Shown here: positions 1-7,717 of the stretch, piece after piece
Layout of the letters: each line of letters starts with the position of its first letter
Numbering within the stretch: position 1 is the stretch's first letter
Assembly (NCBI RefSeq): GCF_018861065.1
Contig: NZ_JAHKQO010000002.1
Span: forward strand, 104,026 to 168,025
Direction of reading: 5' to 3'
Length of the DNA: 64,000 nt
From: Paraglaciecola arctica
Lineage (GTDB): Bacteria; Pseudomonadota; Gammaproteobacteria; Enterobacterales; Alteromonadaceae
Position numbers and translations under genes: made by a program
The notes under the pieces: generated by a model
What the model was told of the DNA's origin: nothing
The model's database searches: none
Seen by the model: the letters and a program-made list of their open reading frames with translations, nothing else

Positions 1-184
1 ATAATTTAACGAGTGTGTCCTTATAATTATCGATCAGGTCCCTCTTCAATCCTCAAGAAACTTTGCCCTTTGGTTCACTTCGTGGCTTATGTCAGTAAAA
101 TGTGAGGTTTTTGTCAGAGTTTTAACAAGTGTTGTTATCTTTTATTAGGGAGACTAAAGCAAAACTCATTTATGGAAAGTAATA

Positions 185-1297
185 ATGAAACGACGCAATT
201 TTATAAAAACGGTAGGAGCAATTTCAGCATTAAGTTTATCGCCTTTACTTGCAGCAAAAATACCTAAACTGAAAAAGAGTAGTAAAGTACTTATTCTTGG
301 TGGGACTAAATTTATTGGTCCAATAATAGTTGAGCGTCTGATAGCCGAAGGATATGAAGTAACCTTATTCAACCGTGGCATTACTAATCCTCATCTTTTC
401 CCTCAGCTAGAAAAACTACAAGGTGATCGATATCCAGCAAAAGGAAAAGGCCTTACGTCTCTCATTTCATCTCGAGTATGGGATGTGATTATAGATACTT
501 GGGCAGAGAACCCTTTGTGCGTTCAAGACACTTTACTGTTACTAAAAAACAGATGTAAACAATATATTTACACATCGAGTATGGCTGTATATCCAGATGA
601 TTTATTGTCTACTAGAACCGGTATAACAGAGTTAGAGTCACTCCCCAAAGATCCACTACCACAAAGTCACAATGTTGATTTAAATTATAGCGTTAGTAAG
701 CGTATTGCCGATACTTTAGTTAGTGCGATTTCAAATGGATGTGTACTAAGACCGCATTCAATTTGTGGTGTTAATATGGATCATATTTCAGATAACCAAA
801 GGTATTGGCCAGTTCGTATACAAAGAGGTGGTGTGATTGCGGCACCAGGTGACGGTGCAGATACCACACAGTATATTGACGTAATAGACCTAGCTTCTTT
901 TATTCTAAAATGTATAGAAAAAAATCTAACGGGTGTTTATAACACCTTTACTACTGAAAGATTTGATGCGTATTTGTATGGTTTAAAAGCACTAAGTCGA
1001 ACGCGAAGTGAATTCATATGGTTGCCACAAGAATATATTTATAAAAACAATATCCGCCACTATACTGATATGCCAATGTGGGCCGCTCGGCAAGTAGTGA
1101 AAGGTACGTTCACTATATCGAGTGAAAAAGCAATACAAGCTGGATTATCTTTCAGGCCATTATCTGAAACCTTTAGTGATGTACTGGCTGGTTTTTATCG
1201 AAATGAAACCAATGAATATGAATTTGGGGTCGGTAATTCGAAGGCGGGCTTGAGTAGAGCAAGAGAAGAATTTTTATTAAAAGGGTATAAAACTTAA
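185..1297 (+). CDS. Tat-signal NAD-dependent epimerase/dehydratase-like protein
   Basis: This is a 370-residue protein of the extended short-chain dehydrogenase (NAD-dependent epimerase) type. The N-terminus reads MKRRNFIKT followed by a hydrophobic stretch ending near residue 24. This matches a twin-arginine (Tat) signal, so export in folded form is likely. A Rossmann glycine motif, GGTKFIG, follows at about residues 39-45. A YTSSMAVY segment and a downstream YSVSK match the Ser and Tyr-x-x-x-Lys catalytic pattern of the family. The substrate is unknown. The ATG at 185 is preceded by GGAAAG at 174-179. The next gene starts 80 bp downstream on the same strand but looks like a separate regulator. 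Exported members of this family are unusual because NAD is cytoplasmic; the protein could carry its cofactor through Tat. The fold is secure and the function is not. Confidence 0.75.
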   Translation: MKRRNFIKTVGAISALSLSPLLAAKIPKLKKSSKVLILGGTKFIGPIIVERLIAEGYEVTLFNRGITNPHLFPQLEKLQGDRYPAKGKGLTSLISSRVWDVIIDTWAENPLCVQDTLLLLKNRCKQYIYTSSMAVYPDDLLSTRTGITELESLPKDPLPQSHNVDLNYSVSKRIADTLVSAISNGCVLRPHSICGVNMDHISDNQRYWPVRIQRGGVIAAPGDGADTTQYIDVIDLASFILKCIEKNLTGVYNTFTTERFDAYLYGLKALSRTRSEFIWLPQEYIYKNNIRHYTDMPMWAARQVVKGTFTISSEKAIQAGLSFRPLSETFSDVLAGFYRNETNEYEFGVGNSKAGLSRAREEFLLKGYKT

Positions 1298-1377
1298 GTG
1301 AGGGTGAGTTTCTTTTCATGGTACGTAGAGATATGATAAATCATCATTTGCTAGCACATGAAGTTACAATAATATAA

Positions 1378-2733
1378 ATGTATCTTATTGATAAAATAAC
1401 TTTTAATACAAATGAAAAATATTTAGAGCTTGCTGACAATAGAGTATCACTTGATAAACAATCAAGTGATATATTGCAGCTACTCATTGAAACTAAAAGT
1501 CCTGTAAGTAAAGAGACATTACTTATTCATATTTGGCAGAATAGATTTGTTTCTGATGCGGCTGTTACGAGTGCTATACGTCGAGTAAGAAAGGCACTCG
1601 CAGTGTTTGATGGCGAAAAAGAATATATCAAAACATTGTCGAAAGTTGGCTACCAAATCAATGTTGTCGTTAAACCAAAAAATTCGCCAGATAAGACAAA
1701 GAAGGTTTTACTCACTTCTCACTTAAATTTAAAAATATTGGTTCTTATATCCATTTTATTGTTAAGTGTTGCTTATTGGCAATACAATTTAAAAACCACT
1801 CTTGAATTACCAGCAAGTTATCGACAAGCATTGCACTTACTAGCTCAGAAAAATCAAGAATCTCTACCTCAAGCAATTACCCTCTTAGAAAAATCTATTG
1901 AAGAACAGCCAGAGTTAGTCGTCGCTTATCACGCTTTATCCCAACTATACGCATATAAAATGAGTCGACATTTGCAGCTCACTGATAAACAAATCATCAC
2001 TAATGCTAAGTACTATATTGAAAAAGCAAAATTACTCGCTCCCTCTCACCCAGACACATTTCTATCTCAAGCAATGCTAGACTATTTTTATTTAAAAAAT
2101 AAACGCGGTGTTGAACAGTATCATCAACGTGTAAAGCAAGGGCTTGAATGTGATCATAAATGCAATTTTTTTCTCGCCTATACCGCTCCAATATTTATGC
2201 AAGCAGACCAAGGCGTGATATATGCTGAACGGGCATATAAAGCTCAACCTGATCATACAACCTATGTATGGGAAAGAGCCTGGAGTCTATTCATGAAAGG
2301 AGAGTTTAACTCTACAATCAAGCGGATTGAAGAAGCTGAAAAATTTGTGGGCAGAACAAGCTACTTGTTTCGTGCAATGCTTGCTCAAGCTAAAAACCAA
2401 CCTGAAAAAGCAATTAATCATTGGATAGAATATTTTCATTCTATTAAAAAAATATCAAGTAATGACATAGGTAAATACAATGACCTACTGCTTAAGACAC
2501 GACATCAGGTAATTGCAGGGCTTTTACTTAAACAACTTAATGATATACCTATAGATCAAGAAGTTGAGCTTTTACTGCTGGCGGGAGAGAAAGAGGAGGC
2601 GATAAATCGTATTTTAGAAACTCACGGCCTTCAAGAGCAAACATACCTTATTGCTATGCATGTAAGTCCGGTTTTTACTGCATATTTCACTTCGGAAGAA
2701 TTAGAATTACTTAGCCGTCATATCTGGCCATAA
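1378..2733 (+). CDS. ToxR/CadC-like membrane transcriptional regulator with TPR-like C-terminus
   Basis: This 451-residue protein has three visible parts. Residues 1 to about 98 form an OmpR/PhoB-type winged helix, containing VTSAIRRVRKAL and ending in VGYQINV, as in CadC and ToxR. One transmembrane segment follows at about 117-137. The rest is a helical region of TPR-like repeats (about 150-430) that would lie in the periplasm. Such one-component regulators bind DNA while anchored in the membrane and sense a periplasmic signal. There is no receiver domain and no catalytic domain. The start at 1378 has no convincing ribosome binding site, but it begins at the expected point of the winged-helix domain. 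No obvious target operon lies next to it except the Tat epimerase gene upstream. The signal sensed is unknown. Confidence 0.8.
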   Translation: MYLIDKITFNTNEKYLELADNRVSLDKQSSDILQLLIETKSPVSKETLLIHIWQNRFVSDAAVTSAIRRVRKALAVFDGEKEYIKTLSKVGYQINVVVKPKNSPDKTKKVLLTSHLNLKILVLISILLLSVAYWQYNLKTTLELPASYRQALHLLAQKNQESLPQAITLLEKSIEEQPELVVAYHALSQLYAYKMSRHLQLTDKQIITNAKYYIEKAKLLAPSHPDTFLSQAMLDYFYLKNKRGVEQYHQRVKQGLECDHKCNFFLAYTAPIFMQADQGVIYAERAYKAQPDHTTYVWERAWSLFMKGEFNSTIKRIEEAEKFVGRTSYLFRAMLAQAKNQPEKAINHWIEYFHSIKKISSNDIGKYNDLLLKTRHQVIAGLLLKQLNDIPIDQEVELLLLAGEKEEAINRILETHGLQEQTYLIAMHVSPVFTAYFTSEELELLSRHIWP

Positions 2734-2892
2734 GATAGACCACTAACAGGACAGTCATGATAATTATTTATAACCAAATTATCGAATTATCTGGACATCC
2801 ATGTTAATTGTACATTACGCAACGTTTAAATCTCTATCAACAGCATTTATTAAATGGCGCAGCCATGCTTTATGAACTCAATGAACTCTTTG

Positions 2893-2906
2893 TGTGCGAA
2901 AGCACA
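2893..2906. repeat. Short hairpin with GAAA tetraloop
   Basis: The sequence TGTGC GAAA GCACA forms a 5-bp stem capped by a GNRA-type tetraloop. It lies between the CadC-like regulator and the antitoxin gene and could act as a 3' processing or weak stop element. It lacks a T tract. Similar GTG..CAC short hairpins occur at about 3705-3722 and 3902-3912, so it may belong to a local repeat family. Confidence 0.3.
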
Positions 2907-2973
2907 TAGATAAACCAAGTGAATGCCTCGTATGTGCAGCAACTAAAAAAGCGAAGCCTATACCTCGCTCCAA

Positions 2974-3234
2974 TTATGCAGCATTTTCACTTTCAACATC
3001 CCAACCTGGAAATACAAGTACAGCTGGATGGCACTTTAATGCTCTGGCTAGTGATTTTGCTCTTTCAATACCCAAATTAATTCGTTCATTTTCAATGGCT
3101 GAAATGGTTGATTGGGGAATATTAGTTAACTTGGCTAACTCATTTTGACTGAGCTCTTGCAACTCACGCATGATCTTGACAGATTCACCGCTTGATATTT
3201 CTAACCGTTTTATTGCCGCTTTAAAATCACTCAT
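2974..3234 (-). CDS. HigA-like Xre-family antitoxin
   Basis: This 86-residue protein carries one helix-turn-helix domain of the Xre/Cro type at about residues 22-75, with SQNELAKLTNIPQSTISAIENE as the core; I split this as ELAKLTNIPQ followed by STISAIENER. It should neutralise the toxin encoded immediately upstream and repress their shared promoter. Its ATG overlaps the toxin stop codon in TAATG, a sign of translational coupling. A strong GGAGG ribosome binding site lies at 3240-3244 inside the toxin gene, which would favour antitoxin synthesis. The toxin-first order is typical of higBA-type loci. The call as antitoxin is confident; the HigA subfamily is an inference from gene order. Confidence 0.85.
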   Translation of the reverse strand: MSDFKAAIKRLEISSGESVKIMRELQELSQNELAKLTNIPQSTISAIENERINLGIERAKSLARALKCHPAVLVFPGWDVESENAA

Positions 3235-3518
3235 TATGACCTCCTTCGATAGTCATGAGGCGTTACCTCAACAACACTGACAAACAATTCATTATTGTTG
3301 ATGGAATAAATTACTCGATATTGTTGATTTAAACACGACGACCTATACCCTTGCCAAGTACCCGATAGTTTTTCGTCTTTAAAACCTTTGATCATCATCA
3401 AACCCGCAGGCCCTGATATCTCAACCACATCCTTCCATTTTTCATAACGTTTTTGAATTTCTATCGGCACCTTAGAAAGTTGCTTGTCTAAACGTTTATG
3501 TTCAAATATTTTCCACAT
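3234..3518 (-). CDS. RelE/ParE-superfamily toxin (HigB-like)
   Basis: This is a small basic protein of about 94 residues starting MWKIFEHKRLDKQL. It ends with the pattern QQYRVIYSINN..VVEVTPHDYRR, characteristic of RelE/ParE-family mRNA interferases, which cut mRNA at the ribosome. I chose the ATG at 3518 over one at 3539, because the latter lies inside a palindromic operator and upstream of the predicted transcription start. With the start at 3518 the mRNA would have almost no leader. The C-terminal histidine and arginines (PHDYRRR) fit family catalytic residues. It is co-transcribed with the antitoxin, which it overlaps. It could be a gyrase-directed ParE rather than a ribonuclease; sequence alone does not separate them safely. 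Confidence 0.85.
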   Translation of the reverse strand: MWKIFEHKRLDKQLSKVPIEIQKRYEKWKDVVEISGPAGLMMIKGFKDEKLSGTWQGYRSSCLNQQYRVIYSINNNELFVSVVEVTPHDYRRRS

Positions 3519-3525
3519 ACTATAA

Positions 3526-3553
3526 AGTATATATACCATATATGGTATGTCAA
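3526..3553 (-). promoter_or_regulatory. Toxin-antitoxin promoter with embedded palindromic operator
   Basis: On the minus strand a perfect -35 hexamer TTGACA (3548-3553) is followed by a 16-bp spacer and a -10 hexamer TATACT (3526-3531). The spacer consists almost wholly of the perfect 16-bp palindrome ATACCATATATGGTAT (3533-3548), which overlaps the last base of the -35. This is the layout expected for autorepression by the Xre antitoxin. The predicted start of transcription falls at about 3519, next to the toxin ATG at 3518. Confidence 0.7.
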
Positions 3554-3654
3554 AAATAAAACAAAAATAACAGTAAACTTAGCTTTATGAGCGCAGTGAA
3601 AGCTTGGTGTTCGAAGCACATGATTTTGATTTTATCGCGTCTGAAAACTCGCCG

Positions 3655-3753
3655 ATTTTATTGTAAATTTTGTAGGTCAATTGACAGGACGTCAATTGAG
3701 TTTTTGTGTGTCGGGAACACATGAAAAACGACCTACTAAATTTCAATTAAAAT
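3655..3753. repeat. Composite inverted repeat (MITE- or RNA-like)
   Basis: The outer arms 3655-3678 and 3730-3753 are imperfect reverse complements of about 24 bp; the best part, AAATTTTGTAGGTC against GACCTACTAAATTT, matches 13 of 14 positions. Nested inside is a 9-bp perfect stem, TCAATTGAC/GTCAATTGA (3677-3699), which shares bases with the left arm. A GTGT..ACAC stem follows at about 3706-3719. The two nested structures compete, so the element can fold in two ways. Confidence 0.45.
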
Positions 3754-3926
3754 AGGATGAAGAGTTTTGTAGAGCGCGGCCTCTTTCTGGTTACGCTTTC
3801 TTGGCTGTTGAAGAAAGAGTCACTAGCTCGAAGGGATTCGAGTTAAAAACTGCATGGATGTAGGTGAGCTTTGCGAATAAGTGACGAAGTCATGCACCGT
3901 GTGCGCAGCACATAAACAACAATCCG

Positions 3927-3990
3927 ATTCCGGCTCAAAAGCATACCGGAATGACGAAGTCTAGAAAGGCCACCGGAATGACGGCCTCAT
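3927..3990. repeat. REP-like double hairpin with GGAATGACG
   Basis: ATTCCGG (3927-3933) pairs with CCGGAAT (3946-3952). A second stem, AGGCC..GGCCT, lies at about 3967-3987. Each unit includes the word GGAATGACG. The same word recurs in the REP-like hairpins at 20506-20530 and 20654-20678, which suggests one dispersed family. Confidence 0.45.
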
Positions 3991-4012
3991 CACTTTCTGC
4001 GAAGCATAAAAA

Positions 4013-4031
4013 AACCCGCTAACAGCGGGTT
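4013..4031 (-). terminator. Rho-independent terminator of the sdh-suc operon
   Basis: AACCCGCT (4013-4020) and AGCGGGTT (4024-4031) form an 8-bp stem with a 3-nt loop. On the minus strand it is followed by a run of T residues (the A tract at 4007-4014 on the plus strand). It sits 36 bp beyond the sucD stop codon. Confidence 0.85.
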
Positions 4032-4066
4032 TCCAACTTCTTAATATCGTTAAGCATTAACGCAAA

Positions 4067-4939
4067 TTACCAACCAGTAATCTCACGTAACCCTTTACCG
4101 ATATCCGCTAGAGAGCGTACAGTTTTAACACCTGCTGCTTCTAGTGCTTTGAACTTCTCATCAGCTGTACCTTTACCACCGGCGATGATTGCGCCAGCAT
4201 GGCCCATACGCTTACCAGCAGGAGCAGTTACACCAGCGATATAAGATACGACTGGCTTAGTGACGTTAGCTTTGATAAATTCTGCCGCTTCTTCTTCTGC
4301 AGAACCACCAATTTCACCAATCATTACAATTGCTTCTGTTTCTGGATCGTCTTGGAACAATTGTAAAATATCGATGAAGTTAGAACCCGGGATAGGGTCG
4401 CCACCAATACCTACACAAGTAGACTGACCAAAACCTTCGTCAGTGGTTTGCTTAACGGCTTCATACGTCAAAGTACCAGAGCGAGAAACAATACCTACTT
4501 TACCTGGTTTATGAATGTGACCTGGCATGATACCAATTTTACATTCGCCTGGAGTGATAACACCTGGGCAGTTTGGACCGATCATGCGAACGCCTTTAAC
4601 GTTCAAGTATTCTTTTACGAATAACATGTCGATAGTTGGGATACCTTCAGTGATACAAATAATCAATTCGATACCAGCGTCTGCAGCTTCAACGATTGAA
4701 TCTTTGCAGAATGGAGCAGGTACATAAATAACAGTAGCCGTAGCACCTGTTGCTTCGACCGCTTCACGTACTGTGTTAAATACCGGAAGATCTAGGTGAG
4801 TCGTACCGCCCTTACCAGGAGTAACACCACCAACCATTTGTGTGCCGTAAGCAATCGCTTGCTCAGAATGGAAAGTACCTTGACCACCAGTGAAACCCTG
4901 ACAGATAACTTTAGTGTGCTTATTAATTAATACAGACAT
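4067..4939 (-). CDS. sucD: Succinyl-CoA synthetase alpha subunit
   Basis: This is a 290-residue subunit of the ADP- or GDP-forming succinate-CoA ligase, which converts succinyl-CoA to succinate with nucleotide triphosphate formation in the TCA cycle. The N-terminal CoA-binding Rossmann domain contains [14 protein letters not shown]. The phosphohistidine loop GKRMGHAGA places the catalytic histidine at residue 247. Length and motifs match E. coli SucD. Its ATG overlaps the sucC stop codon (TAATG), so translation is coupled and subunits are made in equal number. It is the last gene of the sdhCDAB-sucABCD run and is followed by a strong terminator. Confidence 0.98.
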   Translation of the reverse strand: MSVLINKHTKVICQGFTGGQGTFHSEQAIAYGTQMVGGVTPGKGGTTHLDLPVFNTVREAVEATGATATVIYVPAPFCKDSIVEAADAGIELIICITEGIPTIDMLFVKEYLNVKGVRMIGPNCPGVITPGECKIGIMPGHIHKPGKVGIVSRSGTLTYEAVKQTTDEGFGQSTCVGIGGDPIPGSNFIDILQLFQDDPETEAIVMIGEIGGSAEEEAAEFIKANVTKPVVSYIAGVTAPAGKRMGHAGAIIAGGKGTADEKFKALEAAGVKTVRSLADIGKGLREITGW

Positions 4940-6105
4940 TATTTGCCCTCCGCTGCTTTAACAACTTGCTGAGCGGCGTCGGTTAGACTGCTAGCAGCAA
5001 TGATGTCTAGATCTGAAGCAGCTAATACTTCACGACCTAATTCTGCGTTAGTCCCTTCAAGACGAACAACTACAGGTACGTTAACACCCACTTCTTTAAC
5101 CGCACCGATAATACCTTCAGCGATCATGTCACAACGTACAATGCCACCAAAAATGTTAACTAGCACGGCACTTACGTTACTGTCAGAAAGAATGATTTTG
5201 AATGCTTCAGCAACACGTTCTTTAGTTGCACCGCCGCCCACATCAAGGAAGTTAGCTGGCTTGCCACCGTGAAGGTTAACAATGTCCATAGTACCCATAG
5301 CAAGACCGGCACCGTTTACCATGCAGCCAACGTTTCCGTCTAGTGCAACATAGTTCAGCTCCCATTTAGCTGCTTCAGCTTCACGGGCGTCGTCTTGTGA
5401 TGGATCATGCATCGCAGCAACTTTTGGTTGGCGATACGCAGCGTTGCCGTCGATCGCTACTTTAGCGTCTAGGCAGTGAATGTCACCGTCATCTTTAATG
5501 ACTAGTGGATTGATTTCGATAAGCGCAATATCTAAGTCAACAAACATTTTTGCTAGACCTAAGAATATTTGAGTGAATTGCTTAATTTGAACGCCTTTAA
5601 GGCCCAATTTAAATGCCATTTCACGGGCTTGGTATGGTTGTGCACCAACAATTGGATCAATCTCAGCTTTTAAGATTTTCTCAGGTGTTTCTTCTGCAAC
5701 GGTCTCAATTTCAACACCGCCTTCAGTAGACGCCATGAAAACAATGCGACGAGAAGTACGGTCAACAACCGCACCTAAATACAGCTCATCTGCGATATCA
5801 GTACATGATTCAACTAAGATCTTGCTAACAGGTTGACCATGTTCATCAGTTTGGAAAGTGACTAAGTTCTTACCTAACCAGTTTTCAGCAAAGGCTTTAA
5901 TTTCTTCCTTTGTTTTAACTAATTTAACACCGCCAGCTTTACCACGGCCACCTGCGTGAACTTGGCATTTTACTACCCACTCACTTCCGCCAATTTTATC
6001 AGCTGCTGCTGCGGCTTCTTCTGGTGAATCTGTTGCGATCCCCTCAGAGACTGGCAAGCCGTATTCTTTGAATAACTGCTTACCTTGATATTCATGCAAA
6101 TTCAT
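4939..6105 (-). CDS. sucC: Succinyl-CoA synthetase beta subunit
   Basis: This is a 388-residue ATP-grasp subunit that pairs with SucD. It begins [18 protein letters not shown], the standard SucC start, and carries [15 protein letters not shown] in the nucleotide-binding region. The C-terminal ligase half includes [10 protein letters not shown]. The length equals the E. coli protein. A 121-bp gap separates it from sucB; this gap contains a direct repeat of AAGCCGCT/AAGCCGC but no clear terminator, so the gene is probably read through from upstream. Confidence 0.98.
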   Translation of the reverse strand: MNLHEYQGKQLFKEYGLPVSEGIATDSPEEAAAAADKIGGSEWVVKCQVHAGGRGKAGGVKLVKTKEEIKAFAENWLGKNLVTFQTDEHGQPVSKILVESCTDIADELYLGAVVDRTSRRIVFMASTEGGVEIETVAEETPEKILKAEIDPIVGAQPYQAREMAFKLGLKGVQIKQFTQIFLGLAKMFVDLDIALIEINPLVIKDDGDIHCLDAKVAIDGNAAYRQPKVAAMHDPSQDDAREAEAAKWELNYVALDGNVGCMVNGAGLAMGTMDIVNLHGGKPANFLDVGGGATKERVAEAFKIILSDSNVSAVLVNIFGGIVRCDMIAEGIIGAVKEVGVNVPVVVRLEGTNAELGREVLAASDLDIIAASSLTDAAQQVVKAAEGK

Positions 6106-6226
6106 GGTTTTTCTACCCGTTTAATTTAAGAAAAAAGCCGCTAATAAGCCGCTTTATTTTTATGTCATTACAAAACACAGTAACAACGACAATACAGATA
6201 AGGAAAACCTCACCTGTATCAATTAG

Positions 6227-7708
6227 TTACACATCTAAAAGCAGACGTGTTGGATCTTCTAACATTTCTTTAATGGTAACCAAAAAGCCTACTGACTCTT
6301 TGCCATCAATGATGCGGTGATCATAAGACAATGCCAAATACATCATTGGCAAAATTTCAACCTTACCATTTACTGCCATTGGCCTATCTTGGATTTTGTG
6401 CATACCCAAAATGGCACTTTGAGGCAGGTTAAGTATAGGAGTTGACATCAACGAGCCAAACACGCCACCATTAGTAATGGTGAAGTTTCCACCCTGCATA
6501 TCAGCCATACTTAATTTGCCATCACGACCTTTAAGCGCTAGCTCTCTAATACCGCCTTCGATTCCTGCCATTCCTAAAGTGTCAGTGTCTTTAAGTACTG
6601 GCGTCACCAATCCTCTTGGTGTGGAAACAGCGATAGAGATATCAAAATAATTGTGATAACAAATGTCGTCGCCATCGATAGAAGCATTGACTTCAGGGAA
6701 ACGTTTCAGCGCTTCGGTCACAGCTTTTACATAGAAAGACATAAAACCAAGGCGAATACCGTGGCGTTTCTCGAATTGTTCTTGATACTGTTTACGCAAG
6801 TCCATGATAGGTTTCATGTTGACTTCGTTAAACGTAGTCAACATAGCCGTGCTATTTTTAGCTTCTAACAAACGAGTGGCAATAGTTTTACGTAAACGAG
6901 TCATAGGCACGCGTTTTTCAGTACGATTACCTAAAGCAGCTACTGGCGCAGATTCTGGTGCTGCAGCAGTTGTAGCAGCCGGCGCTTGCAAAGACTTTTC
7001 AACGTCTTCTTTAGTTACGCGACCACCTTTACCGGTACCTTTAATGTTTGCAGCATCTAGACCTTTTTCAGCTAGTAATCTGCGCACTGACGGGCTAAGA
7101 GCATCATTTTCTTCAGACGCGGCTTCGGCTGCTGGCGCTGGTGCCGCACTGGCAACACTACCTGCAACAAAATTCGCAATGACTTGCTCACCGGTTACAG
7201 TTTCGCCTTCAGGCGCTAAAATTTCGCTTAGCGAACCGTCTGCAGGTGCTACAACTTCTAACACAACTTTATCAGTCTCAATATCGACTAAATTCTGATC
7301 TCGAGAAATGGCTTCACCTGGCTTAACATGCCAAGTTGCAATTGTTGCATCTGCCACTGATTCTGGCAGAACAGGTACCTTAATTTCCACTGACTCACCT
7401 TTATTACCGGATGGTTGACTTGATTCTTCACTGGCTTGGGCAGGAGCAGCGGCCCCAGAACTTGCACCCTCACCTTCTTCAAAATTAGCGATCGTTTGCT
7501 CACCGAGAACAGTCTCGCCTTCAGCTTGCAAAATTTCGCTTAAAACTCCATCTGCAGGAGCCACAACTTCTAACACAACTTTATCTGTTTCAATATCTAC
7601 TAAATTTTGATCGCGGCTAACTTTATCGCCAACCTTTACATGCCAGGTAGCGATTGATGCATCTGCCACTGATTCAGGCAATACCGGTACTTTTATTTCT
7701 ATTGTCAT
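6227..7708 (-). CDS. sucB: 2-Oxoglutarate dehydrogenase E2 (dihydrolipoyl succinyltransferase) with two lipoyl domains
   Basis: This is the core of the 2-oxoglutarate dehydrogenase complex, transferring the succinyl group to CoA. At 493 residues it is about 90 residues longer than E. coli SucB because the lipoyl domain is duplicated. The two copies span about 2-76 and 107-181, each with the [15 protein letters not shown] site, so the lipoylated lysines are K43 and K147. Ala/Pro-rich linkers separate the domains. A peripheral subunit-binding domain lies at about 203-240 ([14 protein letters not shown]). The catalytic domain ends with SYDHRIIDG, where H464 and D468 are the active-site pair. It starts 9 bp after the sucA stop codon. 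Confidence 0.97.
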   Translation of the reverse strand: MTIEIKVPVLPESVADASIATWHVKVGDKVSRDQNLVDIETDKVVLEVVAPADGVLSEILQAEGETVLGEQTIANFEEGEGASSGAAAPAQASEESSQPSGNKGESVEIKVPVLPESVADATIATWHVKPGEAISRDQNLVDIETDKVVLEVVAPADGSLSEILAPEGETVTGEQVIANFVAGSVASAAPAPAAEAASEENDALSPSVRRLLAEKGLDAANIKGTGKGGRVTKEDVEKSLQAPAATTAAAPESAPVAALGNRTEKRVPMTRLRKTIATRLLEAKNSTAMLTTFNEVNMKPIMDLRKQYQEQFEKRHGIRLGFMSFYVKAVTEALKRFPEVNASIDGDDICYHNYFDISIAVSTPRGLVTPVLKDTDTLGMAGIEGGIRELALKGRDGKLSMADMQGGNFTITNGGVFGSLMSTPILNLPQSAILGMHKIQDRPMAVNGKVEILPMMYLALSYDHRIIDGKESVGFLVTIKEMLEDPTRLLLDV

Positions 7709-7717
7709 ACTGGTTCC

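Larger units (their letters stand above)
3540..4066. other. Gene-free region with palindromic repeats
   Basis: This region of about 527 bp between the toxin promoter and sucD has no credible gene. It holds an imperfect long inverted repeat (3655-3753), two copies of GGAATGACG (3948-3956 and 3975-3983) embedded in short stems, and the suc operon terminator near its right end. The repeats look like non-coding REP or MITE-type DNA. Confidence 0.6.

Noticed and set aside
166..381. Minus-strand frame of 71 residues inside the Tat epimerase gene
   Set aside because: It is a shadow of the longer plus-strand gene, with no ribosome binding site or recognisable domain.
6130..6155. Possible terminator between sucC and sucB
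   Set aside because: The repeated AAGCCGC units are direct, not inverted, so no stable stem forms.
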